Shown here in pieces: positions 8,451 through 17,822 of a stretch of 59,457 nt of DNA. Under the pieces are notes generated by a model. The model did no database searches and was not told the DNA's origin. It saw nothing but the letters and a program-made list of their open reading frames with translations. Both the position numbers and the translations under genes were made by a program. Origin of the DNA: Bacillus sp. J33 (GTDB taxonomy: Bacteria > Bacillota > Bacilli > Bacillales > Cytobacillaceae). The stretch is taken from the NCBI RefSeq assembly GCF_000518885.1, contig NZ_JAEL01000015.1, forward strand, positions 12,887 through 72,343, given 5' to 3'. The stretch's first letter is position 1; each line of letters begins with the position of its first letter.

Positions 8451-8975
8451 ATGCCTGCATATCAGGATTTAGCATGTGAAGAAATCATTAAGGGCATTGA
8501 AGAAACAGAGGCGGATTACTTGCTGACTCTGCCTTGCAGCACGATCGGCAAGGTTATTGAACATTTCGAGAACTCGGATAAAATAACTTCCTTCCCAATC
8601 AGCCGGGAAGAGGATGGAGTAGGCATTGCTTCAGGGATCAGCTTGGGCGGACAATTTCCAATTATGCTTATCCAGGATACTGGAATCGGAAATTCAATCC
8701 TGGCCCTCACAACGTTTGCGCAGGCCTATCATGTTCCCATGCTTATTTTAGTAACCCGCAGAGGCGGTTTTGGTGAAATTAATTCGGCAGTTAACTTGTT
8801 TTCAGAACCGCTGCCTGACATTTTGGATGCTGCCAGGGTGAAAACATTTAAGCTTGATTATCGTGTTCCCTTGAAAGAATGGAGTACAGCCATAAAGCAA
8901 GGGGCTAAGTATGCAAAGGATACACATCGCCCTATTATTGTTATGTTCAATATTAAAGGGGGTGCAGAACAATGA
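8451..8975 (+). CDS. TPP-dependent 2-oxoacid decarboxylase, alpha subunit (ComD/sulfopyruvate-decarboxylase-like)
   Basis: This 174-residue protein corresponds to the TPP-enzyme PYR domain alone. The TPP-activating Glu is expected in SREEDGVGIASGISLGG (about residues 50-66), followed by IQDTGIGNSILALTTFAQAY. Separate alpha and beta polypeptides of about 170-190 residues are characteristic of sulfopyruvate decarboxylase (ComD/ComE) and related phosphonopyruvate decarboxylases. The gene overlaps the beta gene (ATGA region at 8972-8975). The neighbours (hydroxyacid dehydrogenase, CoA ligase) suggest a 2-oxoacid substrate, but sulfopyruvate itself is not proven. Confidence 0.75.
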   Translation: MPAYQDLACEEIIKGIEETEADYLLTLPCSTIGKVIEHFENSDKITSFPISREEDGVGIASGISLGGQFPIMLIQDTGIGNSILALTTFAQAYHVPMLILVTRRGGFGEINSAVNLFSEPLPDILDAARVKTFKLDYRVPLKEWSTAIKQGAKYAKDTHRPIIVMFNIKGGAEQ

Positions 8976-9535
8976 TGTCAAGGCTCGATGCGCTAAAGAT
9001 TCTTTATAAATATACCGAGGATATACCTGTCATTACTTCTTGCGGGAATACCTCGAGAGAATGGGCTAGCCTTGGAAGACGGGATAATCATTTATATATG
9101 GTGGATACGATGGGGTTAACACCATCTGTTGCAATTGGTGTCAGCCTGACATTGGAAAAGAAAGGATTTAAAAAGTGCATTGGCATTGAAGGGGATGGCG
9201 GAGTGCTAATGAACCCCAATTCTCTGGCATCAGCAAGCTATTTAAACCCGCAAAAATGGATGCTGATTGTTTTTGATAATGAATGTTTTGCATCGACAGG
9301 TGGCCAATGTTCCTTAGCCAGCCGCATTGATATAGCCAAAGTTGCAGAAGGATTTAATTTAAAAACGATTCAGACGGATAATGCTGAGGACTTTGAAAAG
9401 GCAGTTCAGAAGTCGATCGAAGAGGACGGCCCTATTGTTATACATGCAAAGATCAATCAGGAAAATCAAAAAAATCCTTTTATAAACGATGACCCCGCTG
9501 TACTGGCATATAAGTTTTCAAGCTTCTTAAATTAA
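8972..9535 (+). CDS. TPP-dependent 2-oxoacid decarboxylase, beta subunit (ComE-like)
   Basis: This 187-residue protein corresponds to the TPP-enzyme PP domain. The cofactor motif begins at IEGDGGVLMNPNSLASAS and ends at VFDNECFASTGGQ, the usual GDG...N pattern at about residues 70-110. It overlaps the alpha gene by four bases, so the two subunits are translationally coupled and surely form one enzyme. A start at 8972 or the adjacent ATG at 8975 is possible. It would decarboxylate a 2-oxoacid to an aldehyde with TPP and Mg. A terminator follows, closing the first block. Confidence 0.75.
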   Translation: MMSRLDALKILYKYTEDIPVITSCGNTSREWASLGRRDNHLYMVDTMGLTPSVAIGVSLTLEKKGFKKCIGIEGDGGVLMNPNSLASASYLNPQKWMLIVFDNECFASTGGQCSLASRIDIAKVAEGFNLKTIQTDNAEDFEKAVQKSIEEDGPIVIHAKINQENQKNPFINDDPAVLAYKFSSFLN

Positions 9536-9556
9536 TAGAAAACAAAAAACAAAAAA

Positions 9557-9589
9557 ACTGTATAGGGAAAGTTTCTTTCTCTATACAGT
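9557..9589 (+). terminator. hairpin terminator after the decarboxylase genes
   Basis: ACTGTATAGGGAAAG (9557-9571) pairs with CTTTCTCTATACAGT (9575-9589) with one interior mismatch and a 3-base loop. A strong A-tract precedes it. The hairpin is downstream of the stop at 9535 and separates that block from the hydroxyacid dehydrogenase. Confidence 0.65.
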
Positions 9590-9700
9590 CTGTACAGATT
9601 GTACCTTTAACTATAAAGCCCAAGGCACCAAATGTAAAATAGAAATCCGGAATAGTTTTTCAGAAAACTTTGAAAATCATAATATTTTAGGGGGAGAAAT

Positions 9701-10651
9701 ATGAAAGCTTTAGTCATAGATCATATTCACGAAGAGGGTATCGCGCTTTTAAAACAATATTGTGAAGTAGACGTTAAACATGGTCTATCACCTGAAGAGC
9801 TGGCTGCAATTGTTGGGAATTATGATATTTTGCTTGGGCGTGCTACGCATTTAACAGGCAAAATTGAAAAACCTTTATTGGAGAACAGCGGCAAATTGAA
9901 GGTCATCGGGATCGCATCTGTTGGCCTGGATCAGTTTGATCAGGACTACATAGCCTCTAAAGGAATCAAATTAATCAATCTTCCTGGCGTCAATTCGGTA
10001 TCAGTGGCCGAACATACTGTATCTCTTCTTTTGTGCGGCATGAGGCATATTCTCCTTGCCTATCAGCAAATGAAGGAATCAATCTGGAATAAACATGGTT
10101 TTACTTCTGCGATGGAACTAAATGGGAAAACCGTTGGCATTATCGGATTTGGAAATATTGGAAAGTGTGTCGGCTCCATTTTGAAAAAAGGGTTTAATAT
10201 GAATGTTCTTGCATTCGACCCATACATTGATAAGGAGGAAGCCAAAGCAAACGGCGCCAGATTGGTATCTCTTAATGAGCTATTAACACAATCAGATGTC
10301 GTTACCATTCATGCCCCGCTGACGGATGAAACGTATCATTTGATTGCGGAAGAAGAAATTAAAAAGATGAAAAAGGATGCCATTTTGCTAAATGCCGGAA
10401 GAGGCGGGATCATCAATGAAGATGCACTGTATAAATATTTAAAGAATCATCATCTGCGCTTCGCAGGACTTGACGTTCAGGAGACTGAACCGTGCTGCTA
10501 TTCACCTTTATTTTCCCTTGATAACTTTATTGCAACCCCGCACATTGCTGGGTTAACATATGACGCCTTGAGCAGGGCGGGCAAAAGAGTTGTAATTGAA
10601 TGCCTTGAATATCTAAATATTGAAGTTGATGCCATTACTACCGGCGCCTGA
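9701..10651 (+). CDS. D-isomer-specific 2-hydroxyacid dehydrogenase (SerA/SlcC-like)
   Basis: This 316-residue NAD-dependent dehydrogenase has an N-terminal substrate-domain half, an NAD-binding domain with GIIGFGNIGKC (about 148-158), and the three catalytic positions: Arg in LNAGRGGIIN (about 235), Glu in DVQETEP (about 264) and His in TPHIAGLT (about 283). It lacks the ACT regulatory domain of long phosphoglycerate dehydrogenases. It starts its own unit behind a GGGGGAG site and is followed by the CoA ligase. It would interconvert a 2-hydroxyacid and a 2-oxoacid, which fits with the adjacent decarboxylase. (S)-sulfolactate dehydrogenase SlcC belongs to this family, so a sulfonate role is possible but unproven. 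Confidence 0.8.
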   Translation: MKALVIDHIHEEGIALLKQYCEVDVKHGLSPEELAAIVGNYDILLGRATHLTGKIEKPLLENSGKLKVIGIASVGLDQFDQDYIASKGIKLINLPGVNSVSVAEHTVSLLLCGMRHILLAYQQMKESIWNKHGFTSAMELNGKTVGIIGFGNIGKCVGSILKKGFNMNVLAFDPYIDKEEAKANGARLVSLNELLTQSDVVTIHAPLTDETYHLIAEEEIKKMKKDAILLNAGRGGIINEDALYKYLKNHHLRFAGLDVQETEPCCYSPLFSLDNFIATPHIAGLTYDALSRAGKRVVIECLEYLNIEVDAITTGA

Positions 10652-10677
10652 GGAAAAAATAGGAGGTCGGAGAACAT

Positions 10678-12258
10678 ATGAATTTTAATGAATTGCTTTT
10701 GGCTGGAATTGAAAATTACCCCCAAAATATATTTTTAAAATTTGAGGAAGAATGCTATACCTATGCAGATATGTGGAAAATTACGAACAGGCTGGCAAAT
10801 GGATTTTTAAAAAAAGGAATTAAGAAAGGTGATCATGTTTCCATTATTCTATCAAATCGGCCTGAGTTTATTTGGAGCTGGTTTGCTTTGTCAAAGATTG
10901 GTGCAATAACTGTAACGCTTGATACGCGTTTAAAAGGATCCTTATTGCACCATCAATTAAAAAATAGTGAAAGCATGGCAATCATAACTGAGGAAGAGTT
11001 TCTTCCTGCCATACTTGAAATGGATATAAAAAATGATTTAGGCATTGATCGATTAATGATCATCTCTGATAAAGATGTTATAGGCATCGAAAAGAAGATG
11101 ATCCATTTCAATACTCTATTAAATGAAAGTGAAGTTGATTCAGGTTTAATCGAATATACTCTTCAGCCTGGGTGGCCTCTAACGATCGTATATACTTCAG
11201 GAACAACCGGTCCCGCTAAGGGAGTCGTGAATCCACACGAAACTTTTGTATTATCGGGCAGAGATATAGGAGATGCAGTCGGAATGGAGCAGACAGATAA
11301 TTTATATTTGTTTTTGCCCCTGTTTCATGCCAATCCCCAATTAATGGGCATACCCGCTTTGCTTCTAAATGGCGCGACGATCGTTTTGGGAAGGAAATTT
11401 TCAGCTTCTTCTTTTTGGGATACGGTTAACCATTATCATGTAACGCTTTTTACCTATGTTGGGACGGTATTAAGCATATTGGATAAAGTGACACCGCCAC
11501 AGGTTCGCACCAGTTTGAGGGCGGCATATGGCGGGGGTGCTCCAGAGGACATTTGGAGAAGCCTTGAGAAGAAAACAAATGCCCGAATGATGGAAGGTTA
11601 TGGGATGGCGGAAATCGGCGGCCTTGCTATTATGAATTCCTTGAAGGAATCAAAGGTTGGCAGCATTGGCAAGCCGCGTGAACTCTATGACATTCGCATT
11701 TTTGATGATCATGACTGTGAATTGCCTCCCGGGGAAGTGGGGGAAATTGTTGTACGCCCAAAAGTTCCTTATTCGATGTTCACTTCCTATTTTAATATGG
11801 AGAAAAACACAATATCAGCAATGAGGAATTTATGGTTCCACACAGGTGATTTGGCTAAGAAAGATCCAAATGGATTCTTCTATTTCAAGGGAAGAAAGAA
11901 AAATATGATTCGCAGAAAAGGAGAAAATATTTCCGCCTATGACATAGAAAATATGGTACAGCAGCATCCAAGTATCCTGGAAAACGCCGTCGTGCCGATT
12001 GCTGATGAAATTGCCGGACAAGAGATTAAATTAAGTGTTGTCTGCAGAAAAGGAGAAGAGGTTTCCATTGCGGAATTATATAAGTGGCTGCTGGAAAACC
12101 TGCCGTCCCATATGGTTCCAAGGTACTTGGAAATCAGGAAATCCTTTGAGAAAACTTCCTCAGAAAAAATTAAGCTGCAGGTGCTTATAGATGAAGGAAT
12201 TAAACATGTATGGGATAGAGAAAGAAAAAAATATGCAGATAAAAAAGGAGTTTTATGA
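10678..12258 (+). CDS. AMP-forming acyl-CoA ligase (CaiC/FadD-like)
   Basis: This is a 526-residue acyl-adenylate-forming enzyme that activates a carboxylic acid with ATP and CoA. The P-loop-like A3 motif is TIVYTSGTTGPAKGVV (about 168-183). The A5 motif is MMEGYGMAEIGG, the A7 motif WFHTGDLA, and the hinge/A8 motif FKGRKKNMIRRKGENIS. The C-terminal A10 lysine region reads EKTSSEKIKL. The closest general look is crotonobetaine/carnitine-CoA ligase. It lies directly before an enoyl-CoA hydratase homologue (adjacent, no gap) and an acyl-CoA dehydrogenase, so it probably starts a beta-oxidation-like sequence. The substrate is unknown. Confidence 0.85.
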   Translation: MNFNELLLAGIENYPQNIFLKFEEECYTYADMWKITNRLANGFLKKGIKKGDHVSIILSNRPEFIWSWFALSKIGAITVTLDTRLKGSLLHHQLKNSESMAIITEEEFLPAILEMDIKNDLGIDRLMIISDKDVIGIEKKMIHFNTLLNESEVDSGLIEYTLQPGWPLTIVYTSGTTGPAKGVVNPHETFVLSGRDIGDAVGMEQTDNLYLFLPLFHANPQLMGIPALLLNGATIVLGRKFSASSFWDTVNHYHVTLFTYVGTVLSILDKVTPPQVRTSLRAAYGGGAPEDIWRSLEKKTNARMMEGYGMAEIGGLAIMNSLKESKVGSIGKPRELYDIRIFDDHDCELPPGEVGEIVVRPKVPYSMFTSYFNMEKNTISAMRNLWFHTGDLAKKDPNGFFYFKGRKKNMIRRKGENISAYDIENMVQQHPSILENAVVPIADEIAGQEIKLSVVCRKGEEVSIAELYKWLLENLPSHMVPRYLEIRKSFEKTSSEKIKLQVLIDEGIKHVWDRERKKYADKKGVL

Positions 12259-13065
12259 ATGGAAAATAATCATATTGTATTTGAAAACCTTACAGATGAA
12301 ATAGCCGTGCTGAGATTGAATAGGCCAGATTTTCTAAATTCTTTCAGCCACGAGATGATTGCGGATTGGTATAAATCCCTCGTGGAATTTAAAGAGAATG
12401 ATCGTTTAAAGGTTCTTATTTTAACAGGAACAGGGAAGGCGTTTTCTGCAGGTGGAGATATTAAAGCTTTATCAAATGGAGAGGGATTTATAGGAGACCC
12501 TAAAGAGGATTTATGGAGTGATGCCGTTAAGCGAAAAGCATCTTTATGGGAAAACATCCAGAAAATCCCTCTATTATTAGAAGAAATTGATAAGCCGGTA
12601 ATTGCATGCATAAATGGCGATGCCATTGGCGCTGGGCTGGATATGGCCCTTATGTGTGATATACGTTTTTGTGCTGACCATGCAAGATTGGGAGAGGGAT
12701 ACATCCATTTAGGACTTGTGCCGGGAGATGGCGGAGGATATTTCCTTCCTAAAATTGTGGGAGAATCAAAAGCACTAGAGTTATTGTGGACAGGTGAAAG
12801 ATTAAATGCAGACAAAGCTTTGGAGATCGGGCTGGTCGATTATGTTTATCAGAAGGAAGAAGTTTTTGATAAGGCGCAGAAATTTGCAAAGGTTTTATGC
12901 TCAAAACCACAGAATGCAATAAGGATGATTAAAAGGCTTGTTAAAAACCATAATAAAGTCAGTCTGAGGAACCACCTGGATATGGTATCTTCGCATATGG
13001 CTGTTGTAACAGATACACATGAATATATGGCTTTACTGGAACAAATGAAGAATAAACGAAAGTAA
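12259..13065 (+). CDS. enoyl-CoA hydratase/isomerase-family protein with altered catalytic acids
   Basis: This 268-residue crotonase-fold protein keeps the oxyanion-hole motif AFSAGGDIKAL (about 64-74) and the second glycine region INGDAIGAGLDMALMCD (about 116-132). The two Glu of classical hydratases are not in their usual places. The first is Asp in AGLDMAL. The second position is occupied by Tyr in EGYIHLGLVPGDGG. That makes plain enoyl-CoA hydration doubtful and points to another crotonase activity such as isomerisation, hydrolysis or C-C bond chemistry. It abuts the CoA ligase stop and is one base before the next gene region, clearly in the same operon. Confidence 0.75.
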   Translation: MENNHIVFENLTDEIAVLRLNRPDFLNSFSHEMIADWYKSLVEFKENDRLKVLILTGTGKAFSAGGDIKALSNGEGFIGDPKEDLWSDAVKRKASLWENIQKIPLLLEEIDKPVIACINGDAIGAGLDMALMCDIRFCADHARLGEGYIHLGLVPGDGGGYFLPKIVGESKALELLWTGERLNADKALEIGLVDYVYQKEEVFDKAQKFAKVLCSKPQNAIRMIKRLVKNHNKVSLRNHLDMVSSHMAVVTDTHEYMALLEQMKNKRK

Positions 13066-13075
13066 GGTGTATAGC

Positions 13076-14206
13076 TTGATACTGCAATTGACTGAGGAGC
13101 AGCTAAAATTTCAAAAAGAAATTCGCGATTTTACAAAGGGAAAAATAATTCCCACAGCGGATGAAAGAGACCGCGAGGATGTGTATCCAAGGGAAATCAT
13201 TAAAGAAATGGCTGCACAGGGTTATACAGCCCTGACAGTGCCGGAGAATTATAATGGTTTAAGTGGTACCAAGATCGATGCATGTATTTTAATGGAAGAA
13301 GTAGCATACGGCTGTGCAGCTACTGCGATTTCATTGATCACTATTTTTCAGGCGGAAACCATGCTTATGCTTTTTGGAAATGAAAAAGTTAAAAGCCATT
13401 ACCTTCCCCTATTTAGGGAGGGACTAATTGCTTCCTATTCTTTAACAGAGTCCAAAAGAGGATCGGATATCAGAAGTGTTGATACAAAAGCAGAGAAACA
13501 GGGCGGGAGCTGGATCATAAATGGCAAAAAAACATTTATAACTTCCGGCTCTGCGGCCGAATTTTTTATTTTGCTGGCCGAAACAGAAAAAGGGGTATCG
13601 ATCTTTGCAGTTGACCGCAGCCTACCAGGAATCACGACAGAAATTGGTGAAAATTCACAAACGATAGGCCTTCGCAATGGGCCACATGTGGATGCTTATT
13701 TTGAAAATGTTGCTGTTCCGGATTACTGTCTTATTGGAGAAGAAGGAAAAGGGGTTAAGCAAGCAGTCATTACACTGAACAATAGCAGAACTGCAGCAGC
13801 GGCTATCAGCGTAGGCATTGCCAGGGCAGCCTATGAACAGAGCTTGGAATGGGTGTCCTCCAGAAAAGCTTTTGATCAGGCCGTAATCGATTTTCAGGGA
13901 ATCCAATGGATGTTTGCAGACATGCTCATGAACATAAATGCTTCCAGACTATTAACCTATCAGGCTGCTTTCTTACATGATATTGGAAAACCTTCTATCT
14001 CTGAATCCAGCCAGGCAAAGCTTTTTGCCGGACAGATGGCAACTAAGGTTTGCTCGGATGCCATACAGGTATGCGGTGCTTACGGAACCACCGTTAATGC
14101 CCCATTTGGACGATATTTACGAGATGCCAAATCCTATGAAATTGCAGGGGGAAGCAATGAAATTCTAAGAAATACGATAGGCAAGGAAATAAAGAAAAAT
14201 CTTTAA
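13076..14206 (+). CDS. acyl-CoA dehydrogenase lacking the usual catalytic Glu
   Basis: This 376-residue acyl-CoA dehydrogenase has all three domains, with the flavin motif YSLTESKRGSDIRS (about 120-133) and WIINGKKTFITSG. The position of the common catalytic Glu near the C-terminus reads AGGSNEILR, i.e. Gly. The alternative isovaleryl/long-chain-type Glu in helix G is also not obvious (LNNSRTAAAAIS). A substrate with a different acid-base requirement, or a non-classical reaction, should be considered. The start is TTG 13076, because TAAGGTG lies at the right distance; GTG 13067 is inside that site. Confidence 0.8.
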   Translation: MILQLTEEQLKFQKEIRDFTKGKIIPTADERDREDVYPREIIKEMAAQGYTALTVPENYNGLSGTKIDACILMEEVAYGCAATAISLITIFQAETMLMLFGNEKVKSHYLPLFREGLIASYSLTESKRGSDIRSVDTKAEKQGGSWIINGKKTFITSGSAAEFFILLAETEKGVSIFAVDRSLPGITTEIGENSQTIGLRNGPHVDAYFENVAVPDYCLIGEEGKGVKQAVITLNNSRTAAAAISVGIARAAYEQSLEWVSSRKAFDQAVIDFQGIQWMFADMLMNINASRLLTYQAAFLHDIGKPSISESSQAKLFAGQMATKVCSDAIQVCGAYGTTVNAPFGRYLRDAKSYEIAGGSNEILRNTIGKEIKKNL

Positions 14207-14361
14207 AAGTTATATTTAGAAAATTAAAAATAAATAAAATATAGAAAATTATTATAATGTTTAAATAATTATGGATTTTTGTGTACTTTTTATTATAAAA
14301 TTAAATAAAACAAAGATAATTATTGAAAATGAGAATATTAAATATTAAAGGTGGTTTCTAC

Positions 14362-14763
14362 ATGTTAACCGAAAAATTGAAAACGCTCTCAACATCTCCG
14401 GTCTGGAATCATATTGGTCTTGAACTTCAATATGCCGATAGAGGGAAGTCCAAGGTGTCCATGCCTGTAAAAGAAGAGTTCCTGCAGATTTTCGAAAAAG
14501 TCCATGGCGGAATTTTGGCAACTCTCTTAGATGCTACTATGGCCTCAGCTATTAATTCTGTTTTAGAAGACCATGTTTTTTCAGTGACAGCCGAAATGAA
14601 AATTCAATACTTACAGCCAGCAACAGGCAGCATCCTCATTGGAAAAGGAGAGGTTATCCAGAATGGCAAAACGATAACAATCTGCAAAAGTGAAATTTAT
14701 GATGAACAAGACAAGCTGGTGGCATTTGCAACAGGGACATTTGTTAATAAAGAAAAAACCTAG
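14362..14763 (+). CDS. PaaI-type hotdog thioesterase
   Basis: This 133-residue hotdog-fold protein has the hallmark VHGGILATLLDATMASAI (about 47-64), with the Asp expected for acyl-CoA thioester hydrolysis and the long central helix. ATG 14362 is chosen because AAAGGTGG (14347-14354) precedes it by seven bases; upstream in-frame codons have no site. It probably releases CoA from stalled or dead-end acyl-CoAs of the operon. An AT-rich 155-base gap upstream could hold a promoter, so it may be the first gene of the unit with the TRAP permease. Confidence 0.8.
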   Translation: MLTEKLKTLSTSPVWNHIGLELQYADRGKSKVSMPVKEEFLQIFEKVHGGILATLLDATMASAINSVLEDHVFSVTAEMKIQYLQPATGSILIGKGEVIQNGKTITICKSEIYDEQDKLVAFATGTFVNKEKT

Positions 14764-14794
14764 AATATTGCGATCTACTAAGGAGGAATGAAAG

Positions 14795-16777
14795 TTGAGT
14801 CAATTTGCAAACCAAGTTCAAAATGAAGAAGAAATCTTAAAAAAATATGACAGCGAGTTCAGGACAAGGGACTACATCGGCATCACTGCCAAAGTTGTGA
14901 CAGGGATATTGATATTCTGGTCTCTTTTTCAGCTATACACTAGCAGCTTTGGAATACTGGAAGCTATTAAAATGCGTGCATGGCATCTTGGTTTTCTCCT
15001 AATCTTATCATTTCTGATTTATCCAGCTTCCAAGAAATCAGCATCAAGTCGAAGATTGCCGACAATTTGGGATATGGTCTGCATCTTGCTGACATTGATT
15101 TCAATGGGGTATTTGCTAATAACCTATGATACTTTTGCAAGAGAAAGATTTGGCATTCATGTTGATATGGACTATTACATGGCTGCAATAGGGATACTGG
15201 TTGTTTTTGAAGCAAGCCGAAGGGTTATCGGAAATGCACTCACAATTATTTGTGCTATTTTTCTAATCTATAATTTTGTTGGAGCCTATATCCCGGGAGC
15301 ACTCGGGCATGTTGGATTCAGCTTTGAACGGGTTACTGATATTATGTTCTGGGGCAGCCAGGGGATATTTGGGATTGCATTAGGGGTTTCTGCCACTTAT
15401 ATCTTCTTGTTTGTTTTATTTGGAGCGTTTTTGAAGAACAGCGGTTTTACTGATTTCATCAATGATATTGCTTTATCCATTGCCGGCTGGACGGCAGGCG
15501 GACCTGCTAAAGTTTCCGTAATCGGAAGCGGATTCATGGGAATGGTAAATGGCAGTGCGGTGGCCAATGTTGTTACAACCGGTGCTGTCACCATACCTTT
15601 AATGAAAAAGACTGGCTATAAATCTAAGTTTGCCGGAGCAGTTGAGGCTGTTGCATCAACAGGCGGACAATTTGCACCGCCTATTATGGGGGCAGCCGGG
15701 TTTATCATGGCTGAATTCCTGGGAGTTCCTTACAGAACGATCATGCTTGCAGCTATTATCCCTGCAATGCTTTATTATGTAACTGTATTTATGGTCGTGC
15801 ATTTCGAAGCAAAAAGAATAGGCCTAACTGGCATTTCAAAAGAAAATATCCCAAATATGGTTAAAGTCCTAAAAGATAGGGGCCATTTACTTTTGCCTCT
15901 TATCATATTAATTGGTTTGCTCAGTACAGGAGTAACGCCTTTATATGCAGCAGTATTTGCGTTAATTTCAACAGTTTTGGCAAGCTGGATAAGAAAATCA
16001 ACAAGAATGAATTTTAAAATGATTGTTGACTCTCTAATAGAAGGAAGCAAGGGAGCGATTGGAGTAGGAATTGCCTGTGCCATCGTCGGAGTGGTTGTAG
16101 GGACAATTTCATTAACAAGTTTGGGGTTAACACTAGGAAATAATATTCTTGCCCTGGCAGGAGATAATTTGATCATTGCTGCAATTTTGACCATGTTAAT
16201 TAGCATCATTTTAGGAATGGGGATTCCTGCAACTGCGGCTTACATTATTGTAGCAACAATTGCAGCGCCTTTGCTTGTAAAACTTGGTGTGCCGCCTTTG
16301 GCTGCGCATATGTTCGCATTCTTCTACTCGGCACTTTCGAACATTACACCTCCTGTTGCGCTGGCTTCCTATGCTGCTGCAGGACTGGCAGGAGCCTCAC
16401 CAAACAAAGTTGGAATAGAGGCAATGAGAATAGGAATTACCGGTTTCATTATCCCGTTCTTCTTCCTTTTCAACCCGGTCTTATTATTTAATGGCGAAAC
16501 AGTTACCGAAAGCCTAATTGCTATGGCAACTTCAACGATTGGGGTTGTTTGTTTGGCAGGGGGCTTGCAAGGCTGGTTTTTAACAAAAACAAATTTAATT
16601 CAAAGGCTGTCACTGTTTGTTACAGCTTTCTTAATGATAAAGCCTACGTTATTGACTGACATCATTGGGCTGTCGATCCTAGCAGCCATTATCATCTGGC
16701 AAAAAATGACCTCCATTAATATTAAAGACCAAAAGACAAATGATGTAAGCGAAACAACTGGGAATATTTCCGGTTAA
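14795..16777 (+). CDS. TAXI-TRAP transporter permease, fused 4TM-12TM
   Basis: This 660-residue membrane protein fuses the small (DctQ-like, residues about 35-150) and large (DctM-like, about 160-620) TRAP subunits, as is usual for TAXI systems. Diagnostic stretches are GSGFMGMVNGSAVANVVTTG (about 245-264), GGQFAPPIMGAAGF and GIPATAAYIIVATIAAP. It is driven by a cation gradient and needs a soluble binding protein, for which the TAXI lipoprotein at 6557 is the obvious partner. The start is TTG 14795, behind AAGGAGGAATGAAAG. Confidence 0.9.
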   Translation: MSQFANQVQNEEEILKKYDSEFRTRDYIGITAKVVTGILIFWSLFQLYTSSFGILEAIKMRAWHLGFLLILSFLIYPASKKSASSRRLPTIWDMVCILLTLISMGYLLITYDTFARERFGIHVDMDYYMAAIGILVVFEASRRVIGNALTIICAIFLIYNFVGAYIPGALGHVGFSFERVTDIMFWGSQGIFGIALGVSATYIFLFVLFGAFLKNSGFTDFINDIALSIAGWTAGGPAKVSVIGSGFMGMVNGSAVANVVTTGAVTIPLMKKTGYKSKFAGAVEAVASTGGQFAPPIMGAAGFIMAEFLGVPYRTIMLAAIIPAMLYYVTVFMVVHFEAKRIGLTGISKENIPNMVKVLKDRGHLLLPLIILIGLLSTGVTPLYAAVFALISTVLASWIRKSTRMNFKMIVDSLIEGSKGAIGVGIACAIVGVVVGTISLTSLGLTLGNNILALAGDNLIIAAILTMLISIILGMGIPATAAYIIVATIAAPLLVKLGVPPLAAHMFAFFYSALSNITPPVALASYAAAGLAGASPNKVGIEAMRIGITGFIIPFFFLFNPVLLFNGETVTESLIAMATSTIGVVCLAGGLQGWFLTKTNLIQRLSLFVTAFLMIKPTLLTDIIGLSILAAIIIWQKMTSINIKDQKTNDVSETTGNISG

Positions 16778-16790
16778 CGCAAAATACATG

Positions 16791-16815
16791 ATGGCTGCAA
16801 TTCAATTGCAGCCAT
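16791..16815 (+). terminator. perfect inverted repeat after the TRAP permease
   Basis: ATGGCTGCAATT and AATTGCAGCCAT flank a single C, giving a perfect 12-bp dyad 14 bases past the permease stop. No U-tract follows, so it may be a weak terminator, an mRNA 3' stabiliser or an operator for the SDR gene downstream. Confidence 0.5.
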
Positions 16816-16848
16816 AGAATTCTGAATAGTCAAAAAGGCGGGGTGGCT

Positions 16849-17598
16849 ATGAACACCGATCAAAAACAAGTCGTTTTAATTACAGGAGGCAGTTCCGGAA
16901 TCGGGCAGGCTTCAGCAAAAGTTCTGGCTAATAAAGGATATGCCATTGTGGCAGCCTATCATTCAAATTTAGAAGGTGCCCAAGAGACAAAACGAATGGT
17001 AGAGCAGGCGGGCAGTGAGTGTATTATTGTTAAAGCTGATGTAACCATTAAGGAAGAGGTTCAGAGACTGGTAGAAGAAACATTAAATGCCTTTGGCCAG
17101 ATAGATATATTAGTAAATAATGCCGGAGCCGCTATAAAACGCAGTTCGTTTTTAGAGATTGATGAAGAGCTTTGGGAAAGGACATACGATGTCAACGTGA
17201 AAAGTGTATTTTTGGTATCACAGACAGTTTTAAAGCATATGGTTCCCCGAGAGTCAGGAAGAATTATCAATATTTCATCAGTAGCAGCAAGGCTTGGGGG
17301 TCCTGGTGAAAGCATTCACTATGCATCAGCAAAAGGAGCAGTTAACACTCTCACTGTTGGCCTGTCTAAGGAATTTGCCCCCCACGGAATTTTAGTGAAT
17401 GGAATTGCACCGGGCTTTATCCTTACGCCTTTTCAGGATAAGTATTCAACTCAGGAGAGAATTGACCGTATTGTCCCTACGATCCCAATTGGCCGTGCAG
17501 GCACTTCTGAGGATATAGCCAAAGTAGTGGCATTTTTGGCTTCAGACTCAGCTGATTATATGATGGGCGAAATCATTACCGTAAGCGGTGGGAGATAG
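16849..17598 (+). CDS. SDR-family oxidoreductase (FabG-like), canonical
   Basis: This 249-residue classical short-chain dehydrogenase has the cofactor motif TGGSSGIG, the structural NNAG motif, the catalytic Ser in NISSVAA and Tyr-Lys in YASAKGA. All are in the usual order, ending in a VSGGR tail. It should reduce or oxidise a 3-oxoacyl or hydroxyacyl substrate with NAD(P). ATG 16849 is preferred to GTG 16843 because AAGGCGGGG lies just upstream. Unlike the two other SDRs in this window, its catalytic set is intact. Confidence 0.85.
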   Translation: MNTDQKQVVLITGGSSGIGQASAKVLANKGYAIVAAYHSNLEGAQETKRMVEQAGSECIIVKADVTIKEEVQRLVEETLNAFGQIDILVNNAGAAIKRSSFLEIDEELWERTYDVNVKSVFLVSQTVLKHMVPRESGRIINISSVAARLGGPGESIHYASAKGAVNTLTVGLSKEFAPHGILVNGIAPGFILTPFQDKYSTQERIDRIVPTIPIGRAGTSEDIAKVVAFLASDSADYMMGEIITVSGGR

Positions 17599-17822
17599 TT
17601 TGCCTATCAAGACAGGATAAAAATTAAATGCAGCTTTTATAAAAGGCAAAGCAGAAAAATCATGAAAGAAGCAGAAAAATGACGGGATATAGGAGCACAA
17701 ACGGTCAACATAACTGCTTCAGCAGAAGAAAGCGCCCCAATATGAAAAGCGGGCGATTGAAGAGGAATTCGACAGACAAGATTAACCAGACAGAACCTAA
17801 AAAATACATAGGAGGAATACAC

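Noticed and set aside
9536..9700. Possible riboswitch or T-box leader before the hydroxyacid dehydrogenase
   Set aside because: Only one terminator-like hairpin is present; no T-box or known aptamer sequence is visible, and the hairpin is explained as the end of the previous unit.
12270..12815. 181-codon minus-strand frame within the crotonase gene
   Set aside because: It is a shadow of a conserved coding sequence without ribosome binding site.
17599..17822. Short open fragments (VNITASAEESAPI and KRAIEEEFDRQD) between the SDR and CoA-transferase genes
   Set aside because: They may be scraps of a decayed gene, but they are short, in different frames and match no family I know. The long in-frame extension of the CoA-transferase through this region has no ribosome binding site.
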